Shown one piece after another: positions 1 through 8,943 of a DNA stretch of 64,000 nucleotides; within the stretch, counting starts at the first letter, position 1; each line of letters begins with the position of its first letter. The notes under the pieces were generated by a model. The model made no database searches, was not told the DNA's origin, and was given only the letters and a program-made list of their open reading frames with translations. This DNA comes from Paenibacillus marchantiae (GTDB lineage: Bacteria > Bacillota > Bacilli > Paenibacillales > Paenibacillaceae). Location of the stretch: the NCBI RefSeq assembly GCF_028771845.1, contig NZ_CP118270.1, forward strand, positions 5,208,001-5,272,000, given 5' to 3'. The position numbers were made by a program, and so were the translations under genes.

Positions 1-47
1 CCGGGACTAAATAAGATCCCATTAAAAATTCGTTCTTCTTCAGTCAT
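1..47 (-). CDS. Sugar O-acetyltransferase (maltose/galactoside acetyltransferase type), N-terminal fragment
   Basis: Only the first 15 codons lie in the window; the gene runs off the left edge. An ATG at 47 is preceded by AGGAGT at a good distance. The visible peptide, MTEEERIFNGILFSP, resembles the conserved start of hexapeptide-repeat maltose or galactoside acetyltransferases (MTEKEKM..GELY). These transfer acetyl from acetyl-CoA to sugars. The match is to a short N-terminal signature only, so the family call is probable, not certain. Confidence 0.5.
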   Translation of the reverse strand, partial: MTEEERIFNGILFSP

Positions 48-168
48 GTTATCAACTCCTGTTATAAATACTTCGATACATGAATCAACCTAACACTTTG
101 TACAATATCTTTATAATGAATATTTATAAAGTGTATAAAAAGCATCCTACGAAATCAACTACAAAACA

Positions 169-197
169 AGTGTATTTAACCACACCATTTCTGTCAA
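169..197 (-). promoter_or_regulatory. Candidate sigma-A promoter for the acetyltransferase gene
   Basis: On the minus strand TTGACA (192-197) is followed after 17 bases by TACACT (169-174), about 120 bases upstream of the start at 47. The -35 is a perfect consensus and the -10 matches four of six. The rest of 48-242 is AT-rich with nothing else recognisable. Confidence 0.35.
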
Positions 198-242
198 TGA
201 ATACTCGGAGGCTTTTCGTTCTTCCCAAAAAGTTTATTTTCC

Positions 243-464
243 CTACAAACTGATTCCCTTTTCATTTCGTACTTTGTCCGGTGTTACATCATTTCCATCT
301 GCATCAAGTATGGTAAGCACTGAAAAAGTGTTTAGAACTTGCCCACGAATTTCCCGTAAATAGTCTTCTCTTAATACTTGTTGTTCAACTCGTTCCGCAT
401 TGGTCAAACCTTCTTCACGCTCTTTTTTCGCCAATTCATTAATGCGACCTAAATGTTTAATCAT
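243..464 (-). CDS. DUF896 family protein (YnzC-like)
   Basis: A 73-residue cytosolic protein. The pattern 'RINELAKKEREEGLT', then 'QQVLREDYLREIRGQV', then 'DADGNDVTP' is that of the DUF896/YnzC family, small helical proteins common in Firmicutes whose biochemical role is not established. The start at 464 is chosen over a longer in-frame ATG because AAGGAGAGG sits just upstream and family members begin close to this methionine. The downstream neighbour on the same strand is the acetyltransferase; the upstream neighbour, 66 bases away, is the LLM monooxygenase. Confidence 0.8.
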   Translation of the reverse strand: MIKHLGRINELAKKEREEGLTNAERVEQQVLREDYLREIRGQVLNTFSVLTILDADGNDVTPDKVRNEKGISL

Positions 465-530
465 CCTTTTCCTCTCCTTCTTTACAATTAATCTTACTGG
501 TAGTCTAGCACCGAAATGCATACATTGCAC

Positions 531-1481
531 CTATTTATTAGATAACGCCGGGAAATATGGAACCACTTCCTCCCCTAATTCTTGAATCACCTCGTCAACC
601 GGACGTGTTCCATATTTCAAGTTGAATGCAAGATGATTCACACCGATTCCTTTTAAAGCATTGAGGTATTCAATTAAAAATTTATATCCGCTCCTAAACC
701 CTAAGTGAATAGGAATTGGATCTTCATCTGGATTTTCTGATAAATCGATATATAAAGACTGATTAAAAGGCTTAAATTCATCCGTTAATGTACGCCATTG
801 TTGAATAAGTGATGCTTGATCAATGATATTTCGTGGGTAATACAGCCAGCCATCACTGTGTTTTGCTATCCATTCCGGTGTCTGTGAAGAATGGCCTGTT
901 ACTAAAATAGGAATATCCTTTAATTCCGGTTTGGGTAACAAATCGCCACCCTGAAGGTTAAGGCTTGGTGAATGAATTACCGGGAATTCCTCATTCCAGA
1001 CTTCTCTCATGACATGCAAAGATTCTTGAAATAATTCACCACGTTTTTCTCGGTCCACTGAAAACGCTGAAAACTCACTAGGTCGATCCCCTGTAGCAAT
1101 GCCCAGCACAAGTCGTTTTCCGGAAATTCGATCAACAGAAGCTGCTGCTTTTGCTACATGCAACGGATGGCGTAGTGTGGTGATCATACTTCCGGTACCC
1201 AATGAAATCTTTTTCGTATGAGCTGCTAAGAATCCAAGAAAAACCCATGGATCATATATTTGTCCCACATCCCCAAAGCTTGGAACATTTAAAGGAACAT
1301 CTCTAACGAATAAGGAAGCAAAGCGCGCTTCTTCTGCCTTTTTCGCCAATTGCATTTGTTGCTCTAACTGCATCTCTGGGATACTACCCTTATAAGACTC
1401 TATTGGAAAATATATCCCGAGCGTAAGTTGGTCTTCTTTAAACATGTTTGTATAGCCCAGATGTGATTCAAATTTATTCAT
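531..1481 (-). CDS. LLM class flavin-dependent oxidoreductase, BA3436-type
   Basis: About 316 residues with the luciferase-like monooxygenase TIM-barrel pattern. Recognisable stretches are 'LARKAEEARFASLFVRDVPL'-like text near residue 55, 'FGDVGQIYDPWVFLGFLAAH', then 'LGTGSMITTLRHPLHVAKAA' and 'GKRLVLGIATGDRPSEFSAF'. These match the subgroup of luciferase-type oxidoreductases known as the BA3436 family. Such enzymes use reduced FMN and oxygen; the substrate cannot be told from sequence. The start at 1481 is chosen because GGAGG lies 7-8 bases upstream, while a longer in-frame ATG at 1526 has no good site. A perfect palindrome lies 68 bases upstream of the start. Confidence 0.8.
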   Translation of the reverse strand: MNKFESHLGYTNMFKEDQLTLGIYFPIESYKGSIPEMQLEQQMQLAKKAEEARFASLFVRDVPLNVPSFGDVGQIYDPWVFLGFLAAHTKKISLGTGSMITTLRHPLHVAKAAASVDRISGKRLVLGIATGDRPSEFSAFSVDREKRGELFQESLHVMREVWNEEFPVIHSPSLNLQGGDLLPKPELKDIPILVTGHSSQTPEWIAKHSDGWLYYPRNIIDQASLIQQWRTLTDEFKPFNQSLYIDLSENPDEDPIPIHLGFRSGYKFLIEYLNALKGIGVNHLAFNLKYGTRPVDEVIQELGEEVVPYFPALSNK

Positions 1482-1548
1482 TTCCTGACCTCCGCATAAA
1501 TATCCAATATTCATTTGCAAAGGCAATGATAAACCATATAACCTTCAG

Positions 1549-1568
1549 AAAATAGTACGCACTATTTT
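1549..1568. promoter_or_regulatory. Perfect 20-bp palindromic operator candidate upstream of the LLM gene
   Basis: AAAATAGT, ACGC, ACTATTTT: two 8-base arms that are exact inverted repeats. It lies 68 bases upstream of the monooxygenase start. The form fits a dimeric winged-helix repressor site (MarR/HxlR type), but no such regulator gene is adjacent. Confidence 0.4.
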
Positions 1569-1614
1569 GTTCTATAGGATAAAATTTGTGATATTGTATA
1601 CTTTTTTATACCAA

Positions 1615-1644
1615 ACGGGAACTGTCACGTTCGACAGTCCCCGT
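1615..1644 (-). terminator. Hairpin downstream of the mannoside-operon binding protein gene
   Basis: Twelve-base arms (1615-1626 and 1633-1644) pair with one mismatch around a 6-base loop, just past the stop of the binding protein at 1652. The minus-strand 3' side reads TTTGG and not a long U-run, so it may be a weak terminator or an mRNA-stabilising end. Confidence 0.45.
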
Positions 1645-1651
1645 CTCCTAT

Positions 1652-3286
1652 TTACTGCTTGCCTTGAAGCTCCTCATGCCATTCCTGTTTGAGCTCACTC
1701 CAATGTGCTCGTTTTTCCAGTGCAGCCTGAAAATCACTCCAAGCCTGTTCAAATTGTGAGTCATCCTTAGCCATAATCAGCTTGGCTTTATACTCTTTTC
1801 GCACATTATCAAGTTCAGGCAAATATTTCTCCCATAAGCCACCCGGTTTGGCCTTCACCATATCGTAGTTTTCAGCAACCCGGGTCCCACCCATTTTGCC
1901 AATCTTTTCGGTGAATTCGATCGTTTTGAATCTTCCTTTCGGATCAGTAACCCCATAATTCCACCATGGGTACCAGTCATTACTATAGGAAGATGCCGCA
2001 TAAAGCTCTGGCGTCGTGCTTGCCTTCTTCGCTTGATCTCCGGAATCATGCAAGGCCTTGTAATTCTCATCCGTGTACACCCATTTTCCCAACGGTTTAT
2101 CCACCCAGTCCCAGAACACTCCTGGCGGACCTTCATTCACAACCTGCTGCTGTTCGGGCTTAGGCTGTAGTGTGTAATCAAAGAAAGCAAGAATGGAATC
2201 GAGATTTTTAGTATTTTTATTGATAAAAACGTCATTGGCAGGATAAGGATTGATAATCTGATTAGCGCCAATCTCACTCACGCCATCCACTTTCGGATAG
2301 GGAATGACATCATAGTACCATGCCGGATCGGTTGGCCCGTCAAGAACCTCCCATAACTGTGCGTCCATATTAAAGAACCCACCTGCATTCATGGCTACAC
2401 GTCCGGATTTGTTTTTCTCTTTGTAACGCTCCTTCTTGTCTGTAATTGCTTCATGATCCAGAAGCCCTTCCCGGAACATGTTGTTCATCCATTGGTAAGC
2501 CGCTTTATATTGTGGATTGTCATAGATAAACTGATAGTCATTACCTTGCTTCTCTACTGGAATGACGCCGCCCGCTGTGCTGACCGTAACGCCAAATGTA
2601 CTCAGGATGACATTTTCATCGCTTGCGTCAGAGAGAAAACTAAGGGGAATCAACGGTTTCCCGTTTGCGTCTTTCTGCTTAGCCGACAATCTCAAATACT
2701 TCTCTATACCATCCAACGATTTCAGATCATCCATCGTCATGCCGGTTTTCTCCAGTACATCTGTACGGACAAACCAGCCATAGGAAGCCCAACCAGGCCA
2801 AGGATCATCGGGATTTTGATCAAACCATGTCGGAATGGAATAGATATGTCCGTCCGAAGCTTTCATCTGATCCAGATAGATTTTCGGAATGGAGGCCAAT
2901 CCAGGATATTTATCCGGCATATCGAAGTATTGCTCCAGCGGAAGAACGCTGCCCGAACGCGTCATCGCAGTGGTCACGACATCACTACGTGAGAACAGAG
3001 CTGCATCATCAAAGCCACCAGTATTCAATTTCAGGTTCAGCTCTGTCATTACATCGCCCTGCGTAGCCTCCAGCCGAACGTCTATGCCCGGCTCCTTTTC
3101 TTTCCAATACATTTGGACCATACTTTGGTTATTAATTGTTGCATTCCATCCCAGCCATAGCTTAAATGAATTTGCAGAACTGCTGCCACTCTCTGTGCTG
3201 CTGCTTGAGCATGCCGTTATCCCAAACATCAGTAGAGCCAAGGATAATAGCACCAGTTTTCTTCCCTTTTGTTGACGTAAACTCAT
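1652..3286 (-). CDS. Extracellular sugar-binding lipoprotein of a CUT1-type ABC transporter
   Basis: A 544-residue solute-binding protein. The signal peptide has a lipobox ending ITAC with the lipidated cysteine at residue 26, followed by a serine-rich linker. Size and text ('LDQMKASDGHIYSIPTWF', 'FVRTDVLEKTGM') match the large LplA/LipO-type binding proteins of Paenibacillus oligosaccharide transporters. It is the last gene of a minus-strand unit after a GH2 beta-mannosidase and two permeases, so it probably binds manno-oligosaccharides; that substrate is inferred from context. The ATG at 3286 follows a GAGGGGG site. No ATPase gene is linked. Confidence 0.85.
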   Translation of the reverse strand: MSLRQQKGRKLVLLSLALLMFGITACSSSSTESGSSSANSFKLWLGWNATINNQSMVQMYWKEKEPGIDVRLEATQGDVMTELNLKLNTGGFDDAALFSRSDVVTTAMTRSGSVLPLEQYFDMPDKYPGLASIPKIYLDQMKASDGHIYSIPTWFDQNPDDPWPGWASYGWFVRTDVLEKTGMTMDDLKSLDGIEKYLRLSAKQKDANGKPLIPLSFLSDASDENVILSTFGVTVSTAGGVIPVEKQGNDYQFIYDNPQYKAAYQWMNNMFREGLLDHEAITDKKERYKEKNKSGRVAMNAGGFFNMDAQLWEVLDGPTDPAWYYDVIPYPKVDGVSEIGANQIINPYPANDVFINKNTKNLDSILAFFDYTLQPKPEQQQVVNEGPPGVFWDWVDKPLGKWVYTDENYKALHDSGDQAKKASTTPELYAASSYSNDWYPWWNYGVTDPKGRFKTIEFTEKIGKMGGTRVAENYDMVKAKPGGLWEKYLPELDNVRKEYKAKLIMAKDDSQFEQAWSDFQAALEKRAHWSELKQEWHEELQGKQ

Positions 3287-3362
3287 CAGATACGTCCCCC
3301 TCGGTTATTTTGAAATTGTATAGGATTAGAAAACCCATTCTGTTGCTTCATTTTTCATTGGG

Positions 3363-4259
3363 TTATCCTTTTACTGAGCCGATAAGCACACCTTTTACAA
3401 AATACTTTTGCAGGAATGGGTACACACACAGGATCGGAAGCGCGCTTACCATAACTGTCGCCATTTTGATGGACATCAGTGTAACGTTAGAGAGCATGGT
3501 GCCCCGGGCAAGCGCTTCCTGATTATTGTTGGACCCGAGGACAGTCGAGATATCCTGGGCAGACAGCAGTTGTTGCAAAAACGTTTGAACCGGAATCAGA
3601 TTCTGATCTGAAACATAAAATGCGCCAGAAAACCAGTCATTCCAGTGCCCCACTGCAGTAAAAAGGCCAATGGCTGCAAGCATGGGTTTCGAAAGCGGCA
3701 TAATAATAACGAAGAGAATGCGGACAGGATTGGCACCATCAATCTCAGCCGATTCGATCAGTGCTTCCGGAATCCCCTGGATGAATTTCATCATCACAAA
3801 CATATTCCACGCCGAGAAAGCGGACGGAATGATATACACCCAGAATGAGTTTAATAATGACAAGTGATTAAGCTGGATATACAAAGGGATTAATCCGCCA
3901 CTAAAAAGCATCGTAATCAGCACGTATCCCAGGAGGGATTTCCTGAAAGGAAGCTGCCGATAGGACAAGCCATAAGCCGCCAGTAGTGTGATGAGTAAGC
4001 CGACAAAAGTGCCTACGATCGTTCGGGATATCGTAATTAAGTAGGCATGTTGAATAACCGAATTCCCAAGCACAACCTCATAATTGTACAAAGTAAACTC
4101 CCTAGGCCACAGATAGACACCGCCTTTTGCCGCATCGCTGCCAACGTTTAAGGAAACGGCAAGCATATACGTGAATGGATAGATTACCGAGATACAGAGA
4201 AGTGCCAATAGAAACACAATAATTGTCTGACCCACCCGTTCCCTCATAGAAGTTCTCAT
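3363..4259 (-). CDS. Carbohydrate ABC transporter permease, LplC/YtcP type
   Basis: A 298-residue membrane protein with six predicted hydrophobic segments and the EAA-loop signature 'ESAEIDGANPVRI' followed by 'IMPLSKPMLA' near residues 185-210, where the ATPase would dock. The C-terminal 'FLQKYFVKGVLIGSVKG' is typical of this subfamily. Its ATG begins one base after the stop of the partner permease, so the two are translated as a pair. It would form the heterodimeric channel for the sugar bound by the downstream lipoprotein. Confidence 0.88.
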   Translation of the reverse strand: MRTSMRERVGQTIIVFLLALLCISVIYPFTYMLAVSLNVGSDAAKGGVYLWPREFTLYNYEVVLGNSVIQHAYLITISRTIVGTFVGLLITLLAAYGLSYRQLPFRKSLLGYVLITMLFSGGLIPLYIQLNHLSLLNSFWVYIIPSAFSAWNMFVMMKFIQGIPEALIESAEIDGANPVRILFVIIMPLSKPMLAAIGLFTAVGHWNDWFSGAFYVSDQNLIPVQTFLQQLLSAQDISTVLGSNNNQEALARGTMLSNVTLMSIKMATVMVSALPILCVYPFLQKYFVKGVLIGSVKG

Positions 4260-4260
4260 A

Positions 4261-5154
4261 TTACCAAAGCCCCTCTCCGTTGAACTTTCGCGCTATCTGA
4301 TTGGTGCATAGTACCAACACCAGACTGATGACCGAAGAAAGGAGACCCACTGCAGTGGCCATTCCAAAATAACCTTGCTGCAAGCCATTGCGTAAAATAT
4401 ATGTGTCTAGCACATCCGCGACTGGCTGATTGGCCGGATTCATCAGAGGATAGATTTGATCCATGCCTACTGCAATCAGTCCAGGCATACTGAGAATCAA
4501 CACGATGGAGATGGTCGGCATTATACCCGGCAGGGTAATGTTGCGAATTTGTGCGAGCCGTCCTGCTCCTTCCACCCTAGCTGCTTCATAGAGCTGCGGG
4601 TCAATCGTTGTAATTGCCGCCAGATACAAGATCGTATTCCAGCCTACCTCCTTCCATAGACCGCTCACTACGATCATGGGCCGGAACCACTCCGTGGATC
4701 CCAAGAAAAAGACTGAATCTCCCCCGAGCTTCTCTATCAACTGATTGACCAATCCGTCGTCCAACGTCAGCAGGGATTGCAGAATGTAAGCCACCACGAT
4801 CCACGAAAAGAAATGCGGAAGATAACTTACGGATTGGACAAACCGCTTGTATTTGTTGTTTTTCACCTCATTGATGAGCAATGCCAAAATAATAGGAGCT
4901 GGAAATCCGAACACAAACTTGAGAATCGCGATGTAAATTGTATTCTTCACCACAATCCAGAACTGTTCATCTTGCAAGAATGAGAAGTTTTCCAAACCAA
5001 CCCATGCACTACTCCACATCGTGCTGCCGATGTGAAAATCCTTGAATGCCACCTGGATGCCCACCATCGGAATGTAGCTGAAGAGAAGCAGTAGGATTGC
5101 ACCAGGTAGAATCATTACATATTGCCAACGGTATTTTGCCAGTCGTTCAATCAT
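4261..5154 (-). CDS. Carbohydrate ABC transporter permease, LplB/YteP type
   Basis: A 297-residue membrane protein with six hydrophobic segments. The EAA loop 'EAARVEGAGRLAQIRNITLP' and the N-terminal 'IPMVGIQVAFKDF' are characteristic of LplB-type permeases. The start at 5154 follows GAGGTGG. The 109-base gap to the GH2 gene is unusually long for an operon and contains a perfect cre box, so the transporter genes may have their own catabolite-controlled promoter. Confidence 0.88.
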   Translation of the reverse strand: MIERLAKYRWQYVMILPGAILLLLFSYIPMVGIQVAFKDFHIGSTMWSSAWVGLENFSFLQDEQFWIVVKNTIYIAILKFVFGFPAPIILALLINEVKNNKYKRFVQSVSYLPHFFSWIVVAYILQSLLTLDDGLVNQLIEKLGGDSVFFLGSTEWFRPMIVVSGLWKEVGWNTILYLAAITTIDPQLYEAARVEGAGRLAQIRNITLPGIMPTISIVLILSMPGLIAVGMDQIYPLMNPANQPVADVLDTYILRNGLQQGYFGMATAVGLLSSVISLVLVLCTNQIARKFNGEGLW

Positions 5155-5186
5155 TTAACCACCTCTGCCATCAGTATAGAGATCAA

Positions 5187-5201
5187 TTGAAAGCGGTAAC
5201 A
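5187..5201. promoter_or_regulatory. cre box (CcpA operator), 15/15 match
   Basis: TTGAAAGCGGTAACA matches the consensus WTGNAANCGNWNNCW at every fixed position. It lies between the GH2 stop (5264) and the permease start (5154), 33 bases upstream of the latter. CcpA bound here would repress the transporter genes when a preferred sugar is present. Confidence 0.65.
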
Positions 5202-5263
5202 TATAATAACGATCGGATATCTATCGATTGGATTGGCAATATCAGAAAAGGCGAAGTAACAAC

Positions 5264-7729
5264 TTACAAATCAAATACACTGCGTACGATTAGCTGTGAT
5301 TGCAGTTCTTCAAGGGATGTCGGTTTGTTGAGATCATCTTTCTTCAGAGAAATGGTCTTTCTTCCACTTGCTGACAAGTCAAAATAATTGTTACTGAAAA
5401 TACCGTCTAATTCACTGAAATCAAGCTCCACAAACCGTGCAAAAGCTTTCGAATCAACCGTAATAACAAAACGATCCTCTTCTTCTGTCATCGTGGTCTC
5501 AATTGCAGGATCAATAAAACCAAAATGCTTTGGCTTCACAAATAACACTGTACCTTCGCTGACAACTTCACCATCCACCACAAAGGAAAACTGTAAATAC
5601 GTATTCCGTTTTTTTGTAGTTGTATCGAGCATCTCAGTGAAATCAAGATGTTCGAATAATGAGGTTGATAACGCTTTCAACTCAATCACTTTTGAAGAAG
5701 CTACGATTTCATTGGATTGCGAATCCATGAGACTCCATTTCAATTCTCCTTTTACAGCACTCCTACTCTCATTCGACACGTGAATTTCTACCTTCGAACC
5801 ATCTTCCCGAGCCGATACAAGAACAGGTGCGAAAAAGCGTTTGGCTGCATAATGCAGTGCTTTCCAGCGACCAAAGTAATCGATACTGGACCAGGAAGCA
5901 ACAGGCCAGCAATCATTCAATTGCCAGTACAGTGCACCCATACAGCGTCCACGATGTCTGCGCCAATGCTCTACCCCACATGAGATACCTTCAGCCTGAA
6001 TGAGCTGTGAAGCGTATAACAGGGAATTGAAATCTTTTGGCAAGCGATACGTCTCCCCGATGTAATACAGAATTTTCTCATTGCCCGTACCATTCTTCTG
6101 ATGAGATTCCATGACCGGTGAGAAGATATTGCGGTCTTCCGGCAACGTAAACGTCTCTATGGTCTTGTGATTCGGGAAGGATTGCAATCCGAATTCGGAC
6201 ATGTAGCGCGGGAACAATGTGCGGAATTCGGTAAAAGGTTTCTTGCCATGCCAAACATCCCAGTAATGCATGTCTCCGTAATTTTCATCGTTTGGATTGT
6301 CGAAGCTGCCTTTGGATGAAGGTGAAGCTAACCAATAGAACGTGTTCGGATCATATTCCTTCGCAATAGCCGGAAGTAATACCTCGTATTGCTTAATATA
6401 GTCTGCTTGTAACTGTAAGGATGTTTTCTTCGCCCAGTCCCATTCGACCCAAGCCATCTCCTGCTCATTGTTTCCACACCAGATTCCTAATGAAGCATGA
6501 TGACGCAAGCGTTTCATGTTATCGATGGTCTCTTTTGTAATCGATTGCTTGAATTCCTCAGTCAGTTCATATACACCGCAGGCATACATCAAGTCCTGCC
6601 ATACAATCAAGCCGTATTCGTCGCACAAATCATAGAAGTAATTCTCTGGATAATGTCCGCCACCCCATACACGAATTGTATTGAAATGGGCTTGCGCACA
6701 GCTCTTGATCAATCGTTCTGTCCGATCTGGGTTACAGCGCGGCAAGATGTTATCTTCCGGAATATAGTCAGCACCCATCGAGAAAAAAGATACACCGTTC
6801 ACTTCGAATTCGAAGGACTCACCCCATTGATCCTGCTCTTGCTTCACAGTTAATGTTCTCAGTCCAATGCGCTTATCATCACGATCCAACTCCACGCCTT
6901 GTTCCATAAGCGCAACGCTCAGCTGATACAATGGCTGTTTGCCCAGACCATTCGGCCACCATAACTCGGGATGGTCCACTTCAATCCAGATACGATGATC
7001 CCCATCATTCACGACAGACGTGCATCCTTTCAATGTCTCCCCGGAAGGTGTATCTAATGTGACCATGATCTCCCGCTCTTCTTGGACCCAACTAGATGCC
7101 CTTACGCGAACATCTAAGGTTACCTTACCTTCGCTATGCATCTGTGTAATGTAGACATCTTCCAAACGGGCATGATCATAGCCTTGAATGGAGATATTCC
7201 GCCAGATTCCCAAATCAGGTAATTGTGGACCCCAATCCCAACCGAACATGGAGTGTGCTTTACGCAAATGGGAGATTCCTTCTACTGCATCACTGCAGTT
7301 AATCAACGGGCGCTCGGCTTGTTTACGCAGTACATACTCCACAGGGGAACGAAGAATAATGTGTATGGTATTTTCACCTTGTTTGATAAAGGAGGTAATA
7401 TCGATTTCATAAGTACTGTGCATATTACTTACATTCGCGATATTGATTCTATTCAGAAACAATTCGCCAATCGTATCCAACCCTTCACATAACAGGATGA
7501 TCCGGTCATGCTTGAGATCCGCTACGCTTACTTCAAAAGAGTGTTTGTATTCATAATCATAATTACACAGTTTAAGTGCCGCCTGCTCTTGCTCGCGGTA
7601 GTAGGGATCTTCCATTTGTCCAGCTTGTAGCAAATCATTAAAGACCGAACCTGGGACCGTCGCCGGAAGCCATTCGGCATGATCCACTCTCTTCATTTGC
7701 CACCTGCCATTGAGATCGATAAGCAACAT
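5264..7729 (-). CDS. Beta-mannosidase, glycoside hydrolase family 2
   Basis: An 821-residue cytosolic enzyme (no signal peptide) that would remove terminal beta-1,4-mannose from imported manno-oligosaccharides. The N-terminal jelly-roll begins 'LNGRWQMKRVDHAEW', a classic beta-mannosidase opening, followed by Ig-like domains and the TIM barrel. The acid/base glutamate is E422 in 'GIWCGNNEQE' and the nucleophile is E512 in 'YMSEFGLQSFP'. The length fits the family (about 820-850). The start at 7729 has a perfect AGGAGG. It is the first gene of the transport operon and is divergent from an AraC regulator 127 bases away. Confidence 0.92.
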   Translation of the reverse strand: MLLIDLNGRWQMKRVDHAEWLPATVPGSVFNDLLQAGQMEDPYYREQEQAALKLCNYDYEYKHSFEVSVADLKHDRIILLCEGLDTIGELFLNRINIANVSNMHSTYEIDITSFIKQGENTIHIILRSPVEYVLRKQAERPLINCSDAVEGISHLRKAHSMFGWDWGPQLPDLGIWRNISIQGYDHARLEDVYITQMHSEGKVTLDVRVRASSWVQEEREIMVTLDTPSGETLKGCTSVVNDGDHRIWIEVDHPELWWPNGLGKQPLYQLSVALMEQGVELDRDDKRIGLRTLTVKQEQDQWGESFEFEVNGVSFFSMGADYIPEDNILPRCNPDRTERLIKSCAQAHFNTIRVWGGGHYPENYFYDLCDEYGLIVWQDLMYACGVYELTEEFKQSITKETIDNMKRLRHHASLGIWCGNNEQEMAWVEWDWAKKTSLQLQADYIKQYEVLLPAIAKEYDPNTFYWLASPSSKGSFDNPNDENYGDMHYWDVWHGKKPFTEFRTLFPRYMSEFGLQSFPNHKTIETFTLPEDRNIFSPVMESHQKNGTGNEKILYYIGETYRLPKDFNSLLYASQLIQAEGISCGVEHWRRHRGRCMGALYWQLNDCWPVASWSSIDYFGRWKALHYAAKRFFAPVLVSAREDGSKVEIHVSNESRSAVKGELKWSLMDSQSNEIVASSKVIELKALSTSLFEHLDFTEMLDTTTKKRNTYLQFSFVVDGEVVSEGTVLFVKPKHFGFIDPAIETTMTEEEDRFVITVDSKAFARFVELDFSELDGIFSNNYFDLSASGRKTISLKKDDLNKPTSLEELQSQLIVRSVFDL

Positions 7730-7856
7730 TTGTGATACCTCCTGATGTCTTTGTAATCTATTTCATTCTATCAAGAGGCCTCCATTCTTTCTTATGTTGT
7801 GTTCACGGAATTCGTGTGCTATTTTGATATTAACAATAATTGGAGAGGTTAGAGCC

Positions 7857-8717
7857 ATGATCAAATACACAGCGTCTACTCACATCCATTCCGACCTGCT
7901 CGTAGATCCGTTCTGGGTCGATTCCTTATCGAAAGTATCACCCGAGCATACCCATGACTTTTACGAGTTCTTCATTCTAAGTGAAGGGCAGTGCCAACAT
8001 ATCGTCAATGGAACAACCCAGCATTTAAGGCCGGGCTGCCTTGTCTTTATTCGACCGCATGATATTCACCGTTATGAGCCGGAAGGCACTCAGGACTGCC
8101 GTTTTCTGAATAGCCCTTGTCGATCCGCAGTAATAGATGAAGCTTTGGCCTACTTGAATGAACAGAATTATGCGCAAGGACTCTTGCAGGCTCCCGTTCC
8201 CCAGATTGCCATGTTATCTCAGTTAGAAATGACAGAGATGGTTCGAAGCTTTGAACGGATTATGATGCTCTCCACAGTGGATAAGAAGAAGGCTCGCGTA
8301 TACGCAAAAGGGCTGATTATTCAGATTTTTACGCAGCATTTCTTTGAGTTGGATACCATTGAACAACCCATTCTCCCGCTGTGGCTTGAGCATGCGATCT
8401 CCAAAATGCAGCTGAAAGAAAACATGATTCGTGGTCTTCATGCGCTCTATGAATTGTCAGGTCGAAGCGTTGGTCATGTGAACCGTGCCTTTCGTCAATA
8501 TCTGAATCAAACACCAACAGAGTATATTAATCAGCTTCGGCTGAATGTAGCCAAAAACTTGCTGCTCACGACTGAGCTTCGCGTGCTTGAGATTGCACTG
8601 GAAGCGGGATTTGAGAACGTCAGCCACTTCTACCATCAGTTCAAAAAATACTATAATCAAGCTCCGCTAGATTTCCGTAAAAACGCGACAATGAATAAGG
8701 AATCGCTGCTGACATAA
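7857..8717 (+). CDS. AraC-family transcriptional regulator of the beta-mannoside operon
   Basis: A 286-residue protein with an N-terminal cupin-like sugar-sensing domain (HTHDFYEFFILSEGQC near residue 30, 'LRPGCLVFIRPHDIHRY') and a C-terminal double helix-turn-helix ('ELSGRSVGHVNRAFRQYL', 'IALEAGFENVSHFYHQFKKY'). The start at 7857 is chosen over an in-frame ATG at 7794 because GGAGAGG stands just upstream and the longer form would add a non-conserved tail. Its divergent position next to the GH2 operon suggests it activates that operon on mannosides; this is inference. Confidence 0.85.
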   Translation: MIKYTASTHIHSDLLVDPFWVDSLSKVSPEHTHDFYEFFILSEGQCQHIVNGTTQHLRPGCLVFIRPHDIHRYEPEGTQDCRFLNSPCRSAVIDEALAYLNEQNYAQGLLQAPVPQIAMLSQLEMTEMVRSFERIMMLSTVDKKKARVYAKGLIIQIFTQHFFELDTIEQPILPLWLEHAISKMQLKENMIRGLHALYELSGRSVGHVNRAFRQYLNQTPTEYINQLRLNVAKNLLLTTELRVLEIALEAGFENVSHFYHQFKKYYNQAPLDFRKNATMNKESLLT

Positions 8718-8778
8718 GGATCCAAAGCATCCATATGGTGATATCTGCAGCATGCCATCATATCCGTACCCAAAACTC

Positions 8779-8807
8779 AAAAAATCTCTCCCTATATGCA
8801 GGGAGAG
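8779..8807 (-). terminator. Rho-independent terminator of the two-component operon
   Basis: An 8-base perfect stem (8786-8793 with 8800-8807) followed on the minus strand by ATTTTTT. It lies downstream of the histidine kinase gene. A short unexplained open frame (8828-8943) sits between the kinase stop and this terminator. Confidence 0.7.
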
Positions 8808-8943
8808 CAGAGTAAACACAAAGCAAATTAAGCGGAGTATTTATATTGGCGATTGGCGACACGAACCCCTTCGAGCATCTCCTCTATTTCTCTCACTTTG
8901 AGGTTTGGTGCAGCTAGAAGGATATAGTTGTCGTCTTTTTCTT

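Noticed and set aside
5187..5208. TTGAAA and TATAAT on the plus strand as a promoter
   Set aside because: The spacing is only 10 bases and no plus-strand gene follows; the TTGAAA is part of the cre box.
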